A stretch of 64,000 nucleotides of DNA from Kitasatospora papulosa (lineage in GTDB: Bacteria; Actinomycetota; Actinomycetes; Streptomycetales; Streptomycetaceae): the NCBI RefSeq assembly GCF_000717245.1, contig NZ_JNYQ01000004.1, forward strand, positions 1,178,001 to 1,242,000, in the 5' to 3' direction. Positions 47,308 through 54,028 of the stretch are shown piece by piece. How positions within the stretch are numbered: the stretch's first letter is position 1; each line of letters begins with the position of its first letter. Position numbers and translations under genes: made by a program. The notes beneath the pieces are model-generated. The model saw only the letters and a list, made by a program, of their open reading frames with translations. It made no database searches and was not told the DNA's origin.

Positions 47308-49110
47308 TTACTGCACGATCGTGATCCGGTCCGTGGCCGGCGGGGCCAGCGGTGCGGAAGCCGTCGAGTGGGCCGCCAGGTAGGCGTTGAACAGGTCCAG
47401 GTCGGACGCGCCGACCAGCTTGTTCGTGCCCTGGCCGAGGGCCGCGAAGCCGTCGCCGCCACCCGCGAGGAACTCGTTCATCGCGACGCGGTACGACTTC
47501 GCCGGGTCGATCGCCTCACCGTTCAGACGGATCGTGTCCGCGACCACCCGTGCGGCGCCCGACTTGTTCATGTCCAGCGTGTAGGTGAGGCCCTTCGAGA
47601 CCTGGAGGATCTTCGGCGACGCCTCGTTCGAGCCGCTGACCTGCTGCTGGAGAGCGGCGACCAGCTGGGCGCCGGTCAGGTCGACGACGTTCATCATGTT
47701 GGTGAACGGCTGGACCGTGAACGCCTCGCCGTAGGTCACCACCCCGTCGCCCTCACTGCCGGACGCCTTGAACACCAGGTCGGAGCGGATACCGCCCGGG
47801 TTCATGAACGCCACGACCGCGCCGCCCTTGTCCGCGGGGGCCAGACCCTCCAGCTGGGCGTCGGCGATCAGGTTGCCGAGCGGCTTCTCGGGGGCCGTGG
47901 AGCCGCGGCCGTTGATGTCGGCGGAGATGTAGCCCTGCGGCCGGTTCGCGATGGGGGCGGCGAGCGTGTTCCAGCGGGCGATCAGCGCCGTCATGTCCGT
48001 GGCCTTGGCCTGGTCACGGCTGACGATGTGGTTGGCCGACTCCACCGACGTGCGCACGATGTCCTTGGTGCGGCGGTCGTAGGTGAGGGTCGTGTCCGTG
48101 TAGAGCTTGCCGAACGACGAGGCCGAGGTGACCATGCGCGGCTTGCCGGAGGGGTCCGGGACCGTGCAGACGTACGCCTGGTGGGTGTGGCCCGTGACCA
48201 GGGCGTCGACCTTCGGCGTGATGCCCTTCGCGATGTCGACGATCGGACCGGAGATGCCGTCACCGGCGCCCGGGCTGTCGCAGTCGTAGTTGTACGAGGA
48301 GGAGGCCGGGGCCCCGCCCTCGTGGATCAGCGCGACGATGGACTTGACGCCCTGGCGGTCCAGCTCCTTGGCGTACTTGTTGACCGTCTCGATCTCGTCG
48401 TGGAACTTCAGGCCCTTGACGCCGTTGGCCGTGACGATGTTCGGCGTGCCCTCCAGGGTCACCCCGATGAAGCCGATCTTGACGCCGTTCTTCTTCCAGA
48501 CCGTGTACGGCTTGAGGATCGGCTTGCCGGTCTTCTCGCTCGTCACGTTGGCCGCGAGGTACGGGAAGTCCGCGCCCTTGAACTTCTTGCCCTTCTCGTA
48601 GCAGCCCTCGACCGGGTGGCAGCCGCCGTTCTGCAGACGGCCCAGCTCGGTGGCCCCCTCGTCGAACTCGTGGTTGCCCACGGCCGTCACGTCGAGGTCG
48701 AGCCCGTTGAGCGCCTCGATGGTGGGCTCGTCGTGGAACAGCCCCGAGAGCAGCGGGCTCGCGCCCACCATGTCGCCGCCGGCCGCCGTGACGGAGTACG
48801 GGTGCCCCTTGCGCGCGGTGCGCAGCGAGGTGGCGAGGTACTCGACGCCGCCGGCCGGAACCGACTTCACCGTGCCGTCGGCCTGCGTCTCGCTGACCGA
48901 CCCGGCGGAGCCGGCCGGCGGCTCCAGGTTGCCGTGCAGGTCGTTGAAGGACAGCAGCTGCACGTCGACGGTGCGGGACGGGTGGTGGCCGTGGCCCTTG
49001 TCATGGGCGCCGGCCGGCATCGCGGCGACGAGCGCGCCGACGGTGACGAGCCCGGCGGTGGCGGCGAGCACCCGCCGGGGCACACGGTTCTTCTGCGGAG
49101 TCGCTGACAT
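47308..49110 (-). CDS. secreted bifunctional metallophosphatase/5'-nucleotidase (UshA-like)
   Basis: 600 residues. A Sec signal (VPRRVLAATAGLVTVGALVA, cleavage near PAGAH) exports it; there is no anchor. The N-terminal calcineurin-like domain has the metal motifs LLSFNDLHGNLEP, TAAGGDMVGASP, VTAVGNHEFDEGA and LVTGHTHQAYVC. The C-terminal 5'-nucleotidase domain shows NRPQGYISADING, PLGNLIADAQLEGL and NEFLAGGGDGFAALGQG, with substrate-stacking residues. It releases phosphate and nucleosides from extracellular nucleotides, which fits a phosphate-scavenging neighbourhood. I found no convincing PHO box directly upstream. Confidence 0.92.
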   Translation of the reverse strand: MSATPQKNRVPRRVLAATAGLVTVGALVAAMPAGAHDKGHGHHPSRTVDVQLLSFNDLHGNLEPPAGSAGSVSETQADGTVKSVPAGGVEYLATSLRTARKGHPYSVTAAGGDMVGASPLLSGLFHDEPTIEALNGLDLDVTAVGNHEFDEGATELGRLQNGGCHPVEGCYEKGKKFKGADFPYLAANVTSEKTGKPILKPYTVWKKNGVKIGFIGVTLEGTPNIVTANGVKGLKFHDEIETVNKYAKELDRQGVKSIVALIHEGGAPASSSYNYDCDSPGAGDGISGPIVDIAKGITPKVDALVTGHTHQAYVCTVPDPSGKPRMVTSASSFGKLYTDTTLTYDRRTKDIVRTSVESANHIVSRDQAKATDMTALIARWNTLAAPIANRPQGYISADINGRGSTAPEKPLGNLIADAQLEGLAPADKGGAVVAFMNPGGIRSDLVFKASGSEGDGVVTYGEAFTVQPFTNMMNVVDLTGAQLVAALQQQVSGSNEASPKILQVSKGLTYTLDMNKSGAARVVADTIRLNGEAIDPAKSYRVAMNEFLAGGGDGFAALGQGTNKLVGASDLDLFNAYLAAHSTASAPLAPPATDRITIVQ

Positions 49111-49291
49111 CGGTCCCCTTGTGAGTGTCTGGATCCTGCGTGCGGCAGCCTAGAGTCAACGCGCGTAGCGCGACAGGTGTCCGGGGTTACGAACTGGTTG
49201 CTTCGTACTCGGAAACGGGCCGATCACCCGTAGGGCGCACATATGCCGGCAGAAACGTCACCGCAGTCATACATGACGTAATCATGCACGT

Positions 49292-50362
49292 GTGAACAAC
49301 GAACTCACGGGCAAGGCAGTGGTGCCGGCCCAGCACCGGGGCGAACTTCCCCCCGGCTTCCACGACATGCTCGACGATCTCAAATCGATCGTGCGGGGCG
49401 CGCACGTGCGCGCCCAGCTCAAGGTGAACACCGAGATGCTCCAGATGTACTGGCAGATCGGCCGGACGATCCTGGAGAGGCAGGGCGGCGAGAAGTGGGG
49501 GACGAAGGTCGTCGACCGCATCGCCACGGAGCTGCGGACCGAGTTTCCGAACCAGCGGGGGTTCAGCCGAAGCAACCTGCACTACATGCAGCAGATGGCC
49601 CGGACGTGGCCGGACCCAATTGTCCAACAGGCTGTTGGACAATTGCCGTGGGGCCACATCACCACTCTCATGGACAAGTGCAAGACCCGCTTCGAGCTGG
49701 ACTTCTACGCCCAGCACGCCGTCCACCACGGCTGGTCCCGCGACCGCCTCACCACGCACATCCGCAGCGGTCTCCATCTGGCCCAGGGCGCGGCCGCCAA
49801 CAACTTCGACGTCACCATCCCGGAGCAGTCCGAGGCCGCGAAGCAGATCTTCAAGGACCCGTACCGCCTGGAGTTCACCCAGCTGTCGGACACCGCCGCC
49901 GAGCGCGAGCTCGAGGACGCGCTGACGAACAGGATCATCCAGTTCCTCACCGAGCTCGGCTTCGGGTTCGCCTTCGTCGGCCGCCAGTACCCCCTCACCG
50001 TGGGCGATACGGAGTTCCGCATCGACCTGCTCTTCTACCACTTCAGGCTGCACCGCTTCGTGGTGGTCGAGCTGAAGACCACCAAGGCTCACCCCTCGCA
50101 CCTGGGGCAGCTCAGCTTCTACGTCACCGCGGTGGACCGCCTCCTGCGCGACCCGGAGCGGGACGACCGGACGCTCGGCATCCTCATCGCGGAGAGCCAG
50201 GACGCGACGACCGTCGAATTCGCTCTCCAGTCCCAGAACCAGCCTCTCGCGGTGAGCACGTACGCGGGCCTTCCCCCGGGCGTACGCGAACTGATGCCCA
50301 CGACGGACGACCTCTCCCGCCTCGCTCATGAAGTCCTGCACGGCGGGGCCGGTACCGGCTGA
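49292..50362 (+). CDS. DUF1016/YhcG-type PDDEXK nuclease-domain protein
   Basis: 356 residues. N-terminal DUF1016_N region: MLDDLKSIVRGAHVRAQLKV, MYWQIGRTILERQGGEKWG and GFSRSNLHYMQQMARTWPD, then the family motif VQQAVGQLPWGH. C-terminal PDDEXK nuclease fold: ELGFGFAFVGRQYPLTVGD, then catalytic Asp and E-x-K in FRIDLLFYHF and FVVVELKTTKAHPSH. Family members are found in mobile and defence contexts and with restriction genes; activity is not established in general. It stands alone among core genes, so it was probably acquired. The GTG at 49292 has no ribosome site. A 29-bp palindrome lies inside the gene. Confidence 0.88.
   Translation: MNNELTGKAVVPAQHRGELPPGFHDMLDDLKSIVRGAHVRAQLKVNTEMLQMYWQIGRTILERQGGEKWGTKVVDRIATELRTEFPNQRGFSRSNLHYMQQMARTWPDPIVQQAVGQLPWGHITTLMDKCKTRFELDFYAQHAVHHGWSRDRLTTHIRSGLHLAQGAAANNFDVTIPEQSEAAKQIFKDPYRLEFTQLSDTAAERELEDALTNRIIQFLTELGFGFAFVGRQYPLTVGDTEFRIDLLFYHFRLHRFVVVELKTTKAHPSHLGQLSFYVTAVDRLLRDPERDDRTLGILIAESQDATTVEFALQSQNQPLAVSTYAGLPPGVRELMPTTDDLSRLAHEVLHGGAGTG
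49617..49645. repeat. 29-bp palindrome inside the DUF1016 gene
   Basis: CAATTGTCCAACAG (49617-49630), a single central G, and CTGTTGGACAATTG (49632-49645): perfect 14-bp arms. It uses AT-rich codons rare in this genome (such as CAA, ATT and TTG) for the conserved VQQAVGQL segment. Confidence 0.9.
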
Positions 50363-50443
50363 CGGGGCGGGCGGGACGGCGCCCTCGCCGGCCGTGCGAC
50401 AGCCTGCCCCGGCGCCCCACCTCCGCCCCGTACGCTCGTACCC

Positions 50444-51367
50444 ATGACGACTGACGCACCCCTCCCCTCCCCCGGGCGCGAGATCGAGACCCTCGACGCG
50501 CTCACCCCCGAGCAGGCCGACGCCGTCCTCGCCCTTCTCGGCGAGGCCGCCGGGACCGACGGCCGGCAGGCCGTCTCCGAGCAGGGGCGGCTGCAGTTGA
50601 GGGGCGGTCATCGTGAGGGTGTCCGGCATTTCCTGCTCAGCGTCGACGGCGTCCTGGCTGGTTACGCACAGCTGGAGGACGTCGACCCCGTCGAGGCCCC
50701 CGCCGCCGAACTGGTCGTGGCCCCCTCCCACCGCGGTCGTGGACACGGCAGGGCGCTGGGCGCCGCGCTCCTCGCCGCGACCGGCAAGCGCCTGCGGGTC
50801 TGGGCGCACGGAGGCATGTCGGCCGCCCGCCACCTGGCGCAGGTGCTCGGCCTCTCCCTCTTCCGCGAACTGCGGCAGCTCCGCCGCCCCCTGGACACCA
50901 TCGACGTCGCCGAGCCGGCCCTGCCGCCGGGCGTCACCGTCCGGACCTTCGTACCGGGACAGGACGACTCGGCCTGGCTCGCCGTCAACCGTGCCGCGTT
51001 CGCGCACCACCCGGAGCAGGGCTCCCTCACCCAGCGGGACCTGGACGACCGCAAGTCCGAGCCCTGGTTCGACCCGAAGGGCTTCTTCCTCGCCGAGCGC
51101 GACGGCGAGATCATCGGCTTCCACTGGACGAAGGTGCACGCCGAGGACCAGCTCGGCGAGGTCTACGTCGTCGGCATCCGGCCCGACGCCCAGGGCGGCG
51201 GCCTCGGCAAGGCGCTCACCGCGATCGGGCTGCGCCACCTGGCCTCCCTGGGCCTGCCGACGGCCATGCTCTACGTGGACGCCGACAACCTGGCGGCCGT
51301 GTCGGTGTACGAGCGGATGGGCTTCGCCACGCACGAGGTCGACCTGATGTACCGCACGGAGTCCTGA
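50444..51367 (+). CDS. mshD: mycothiol synthase
   Basis: Final step of mycothiol synthesis: acetylates Cys-GlcN-Ins with acetyl-CoA. 307 residues with two GNAT domains. The N-terminal one is degenerate (ELVVAPSHRGRGHGRALGAA retains the CoA loop) and the C-terminal one carries the active loop VVGIRPDAQGGGLGKALTAI. MshD-specific segments are EPWFDPKGFFLAERDGEIIG, FHWTKVHAEDQLGEVYV and MLYVDADNLAAVSVYERMGF. TACGCT ends seven bases before the ATG, so a leaderless message is likely. Confidence 0.95.
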   Translation: MTTDAPLPSPGREIETLDALTPEQADAVLALLGEAAGTDGRQAVSEQGRLQLRGGHREGVRHFLLSVDGVLAGYAQLEDVDPVEAPAAELVVAPSHRGRGHGRALGAALLAATGKRLRVWAHGGMSAARHLAQVLGLSLFRELRQLRRPLDTIDVAEPALPPGVTVRTFVPGQDDSAWLAVNRAAFAHHPEQGSLTQRDLDDRKSEPWFDPKGFFLAERDGEIIGFHWTKVHAEDQLGEVYVVGIRPDAQGGGLGKALTAIGLRHLASLGLPTAMLYVDADNLAAVSVYERMGFATHEVDLMYRTES

Positions 51368-51384
51368 GCAGCACCAACACCCCG

Positions 51385-51417
51385 AGGGGCGGCGTCACTT
51401 GACGTCGCCCCTTTCTT
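51385..51417 (+). terminator. terminator after mshD
   Basis: Arms AGGGGCGGCGTCA (51385-51397) and TGACGTCGCCCCT (51400-51412) pair with one G-U, tiny loop, followed by a T-rich tail (TTCTT). Confidence 0.75.
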
Positions 51418-51421
51418 GGGT

Positions 51422-51453
51422 CACCCTTTCACTACTCAATTAGTGAAAGGGTG
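51422..51453. promoter_or_regulatory. perfect inverted repeat before the YtrA-type GntR gene
   Basis: CACCCTTTCACTA (51422-51434) and TAGTGAAAGGGTG (51441-51453), perfect 13-bp arms with a 6-base spacer. The right arm includes the AAAGGG ribosome site of the GntR gene, so binding would block translation start as well as transcription. Typical of YtrA-subfamily autoregulation. Confidence 0.88.
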
Positions 51454-51459
51454 GTGCAC

Positions 51460-51870
51460 ATGGCAGAGTCCGCAGCGGTCGAGTTCCGTATCGACCGGCG
51501 CAGCGGCGTCGCCACCTACCTCCAGATCGTGCAGCAGACCAAGCAGGCGCTCCGCCTCGGTGTCCTGGAGCCGGGCGACCGTCTGCCCACGGCCCGCGAG
51601 GTCGTCGAGGCCACGGCGATCAACCCGAACACCGTGCTCAAGGCCTACCGCGAACTGGAACGCGAGGGGCTCGTCGAGGCCCGCCGGGGCCTGGGCACCT
51701 TCGTCCGCCGGACCCTCGGCAGCGCGGCGGTCACGACCGACCCGCCCCTGCGTGCCGAGCTCGCCGAGTGGACCCGCAGGGCCCGCGCCGCCGGTCTGGA
51801 TAAGGACGACGTGAGCGCGCTCTTCACCGACGTACTGGACAGCACATTCAAGGGGGACCCGCACTCATGA
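51460..51870 (+). CDS. GntR family regulator, YtrA subfamily
   Basis: 136 residues: winged helix SGVATYLQIVQQTKQALRLG, RLPTAREVVEATAINPNTVL, KAYRELEREGLVEARRGLG, and a short C-terminal helix pair instead of a large sensor domain, the mark of the YtrA subfamily. Such regulators control an ABC exporter encoded in the same operon, as here. The ATG at 51460 was chosen; GTGs at 51451 and 51454 lie within the operator. The stop overlaps the ATPase start (ATGA). Confidence 0.92.
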   Translation: MAESAAVEFRIDRRSGVATYLQIVQQTKQALRLGVLEPGDRLPTAREVVEATAINPNTVLKAYRELEREGLVEARRGLGTFVRRTLGSAAVTTDPPLRAELAEWTRRARAAGLDKDDVSALFTDVLDSTFKGDPHS

Positions 51871-52766
51871 CAGGTGCCGCGATCGAGGCGAACGGCCTCG
51901 GCATGGCTTACGGGAGACGGCGCGGGCGGGCGCTGAGCGACTGCTCGTTCCGCCTGCCCGCAGGACGGATATGCGCCCTCGTCGGGCCGAACGGTGCCGG
52001 CAAGTCCACCCTGCTCGCCCTCGCGGCCGGCCTGCTCCGGCCCACCGAGGGGTCCGTGCGGGTGCTCGGCTCGACGCCCGCCGAGGCGCGTGCGCGTATC
52101 GCGTACGTGGCACAGGACAAGCCCTTGTACCCGCAGCTCACCGTGGCCGACACCCTGTGGGCGGGGGCGGAGCTGAACCCCGCCACCTGGGACCGTGCGG
52201 CCGCCGACCGGGTCGCCGGTCCGCTCCCGCAGGACGCGAAGGTCCGCACGCTGTCAGGCGGCCAGCGCACGCGGCTCGCCCTGGCGCTCGCGCTGGGCAA
52301 GCGGCCCGAACTGATGTTGCTGGACGAGCCGATGGCCGACCTCGACCCGCTCGTGCGTCATCAGCTGATGGGCGTCCTGATGGCCGAGGTCGCCGAGCAC
52401 GGCACCACCATCGTGATGTCGTCGCACATCCTGACCGAGCTGGAGGGTGCCTGCGACTACCTCCTGCTCGTCGAGGGCGGCCGGGTGCGGCTCGGTGGCG
52501 AGAGCGAGGACATCCTGGCGGCGCACGCCGTGCTCACCGGACAGGTCCGTGACCTCGCCCCGCACACCGTGGTCGAGTCGCGCACGACGGGCCGTCAGCT
52601 CACCGCCCTGGTGCGGAAGGAAGGCCCGTTGGACGACACCGCCTGGGACGTCACGGAACCCTCCCTGGAGGAGCTGCTGCTGGCCCACCTCCGTTCGCCG
52701 GAGGCCCCGGCCCTGCTCACCCCGAGCGCCCGGGCCCGCGCCCGCGAGGAGGTGGTCGCGGCATGA
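51867..52766 (+). CDS. ABC transporter ATPase of the YtrA-type operon
   Basis: 299 residues. Walker A ALVGPNGAGKSTLLAL, signature TLSGGQRTRLALALAL, Walker B LMLLDEPMADLDPLVR, switch VMSSHILTELEG. The last ~80 residues (DLAPHTVVESRTTGRQLTAL) are a C-terminal extension. In other bacteria such operons respond to cell-wall-active compounds. It would couple with the following permease; stop and start overlap by ATGA. Confidence 0.93.
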   Translation: MTGAAIEANGLGMAYGRRRGRALSDCSFRLPAGRICALVGPNGAGKSTLLALAAGLLRPTEGSVRVLGSTPAEARARIAYVAQDKPLYPQLTVADTLWAGAELNPATWDRAAADRVAGPLPQDAKVRTLSGGQRTRLALALALGKRPELMLLDEPMADLDPLVRHQLMGVLMAEVAEHGTTIVMSSHILTELEGACDYLLLVEGGRVRLGGESEDILAAHAVLTGQVRDLAPHTVVESRTTGRQLTALVRKEGPLDDTAWDVTEPSLEELLLAHLRSPEAPALLTPSARARAREEVVAA

Positions 52767-53737
52767 GCACCCTCACCGCGCTGCGCGGCCCCGCCCGGGT
52801 CGTGGTGCGCCAGCACCGGTGGACGCTGTGGATCGCGGGCGGACTCGCCCTGCTCACGGTCGCCGGCCTGATCGCCCTCGCCCTGCGATCGGCCCATGTC
52901 GCCGAGGTCTTCGCGGCGAGCGAGTGCCGGACGGACGGCGCCGACGGGAACCGGGAATGCATGCAGGTAGCCAGCAACTACCTGGACAGCATGTTCACGT
53001 ACCGCCGCCTCTTCGAAGACGTCGCCCTTGCCCTGATGGCCCTGCCGGTCCTGCTCAGCGGATTCGTCGCCGGGCCGCTGATCGCCCGGGAGCTGGAAAC
53101 CGGCACCTTCAAGCTGTCCTGGACCCAGTCGGTGTCACCCGCGCGCTGGCTCGCCGCCAGGCTCGCCGTACCGGCCGTGCTGCTGCTGGCCGGTACCGGC
53201 GTAGTGTCCGCAAGCCTCTACCAAGCGCGGTCCCACACGGAGAGTCCCTATCCGTCCGAGTGGCACGCGATGCGCGTATTCAGCACCACGGGCACGGTCC
53301 TGGCCGGCCATGTCCTGTTCGCGCTCTGCGTCGGAGCCCTCATCGGAATACTGGTCCGCCGCACGCTCCTCGCACTTGCCCTGTCCGTTCTCGTCACCGG
53401 CGCCGTGGGCGTGGCCTTCGCCGGCCTCCGCGCCCACCTGTGGCCCCCGAGCACCGTGTCCGGCACGAGCCTGGACGTACGCGAGAACATCTGGTGGGTG
53501 GAGACGGGCCACCTGACCGGCACCGGCGAGCGGCTGTCGCAGGACGTGTGCGCCGACGTGTCCGAGAGCGCCCGGGCCCGGTGCTTCGCGGACAACGGCA
53601 TCACCGGCCACTACCTCGACTACCACCCCGCCTCCCATTTCTGGCCCCTCCAGCTCGTCGAGACCGGCATCCTGCTCGCCCTCGCCGCCGTGGCCGTCAC
53701 CGTCGCCTTCCGCCTCCTGCGCCGCCGCACCGGCTGA
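52763..53737 (+). CDS. ABC transporter permease of the YtrA-type operon
   Basis: 324 residues with about six hydrophobic spans: WTLWIAGGLALLTVAGLIAL, LMALPVLLSGFVAGPLIARE, LAVPAVLLLAGTGVVSASLY, VLAGHVLFALCVGALIGILV and LALALSVLVTGAVGVAFAGL, and a C-terminal LVETGILLALAAVAVTVAFR. Two outside loops are large; the first (ASECRTDGADGNRECMQVA) and the last (QDVCADVSESARARCFADNG) carry cysteine pairs that may form disulfides. Substrate unknown. Confidence 0.9.
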   Translation: MSTLTALRGPARVVVRQHRWTLWIAGGLALLTVAGLIALALRSAHVAEVFAASECRTDGADGNRECMQVASNYLDSMFTYRRLFEDVALALMALPVLLSGFVAGPLIARELETGTFKLSWTQSVSPARWLAARLAVPAVLLLAGTGVVSASLYQARSHTESPYPSEWHAMRVFSTTGTVLAGHVLFALCVGALIGILVRRTLLALALSVLVTGAVGVAFAGLRAHLWPPSTVSGTSLDVRENIWWVETGHLTGTGERLSQDVCADVSESARARCFADNGITGHYLDYHPASHFWPLQLVETGILLALAAVAVTVAFRLLRRRTG

Positions 53738-53745
53738 GAGACCAA

Positions 53746-53779
53746 CCCTGTCCGGGCCCCGGGGGGAGTCCGGGCAGGG
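53746..53779 (+). terminator. hairpin after the ABC permease gene
   Basis: Arms CCCTGTCCGG (53746-53755) and CCGGGCAGGG (53770-53779) pair with one G-U; 8 bases beyond the stop. Confidence 0.6.
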
Positions 53780-54028
53780 GGTTCACCTACGGTGAGGTCG
53801 GGGATCCCTCCAGGGGCCCTTCAGCAGCACCGCAGCCACACCGCTTCCTGTACGTCATGTCGTCGTTACCGGCCATTCAGACGGGCTTGCGACCCTCACG
53901 GGATGCAGCCAGCTGTGCCCACCCCCCGCAACGGGAGCGGCCCCGGCCCGGGACCGACTTCCGCTTCTTCCGCGATCTTTACGGGCTCCGACGCGCCTGA
54001 GGAGCCGAACGCGCGGAAGAATAGGTCC
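53780..54028 (+). promoter_or_regulatory. ppk upstream region with one PHO-box-like unit
   Basis: About 250 bases without a gene. GTTCACC at 53781-53787 (in GTTCACCTACG) matches one 11-bp PHO direct-repeat unit; the next phase (GTGAGGT) is a poor match. ppk is part of the Pho regulon in other Streptomyces, so this may be a weak PhoP site. Nothing else is supportable. Confidence 0.4.

Noticed and set aside
49111..49291. PHO box controlling the 5'-nucleotidase
   Set aside because: Only one GTTCAC-like unit on the minus strand, without a second unit in 11-bp register.
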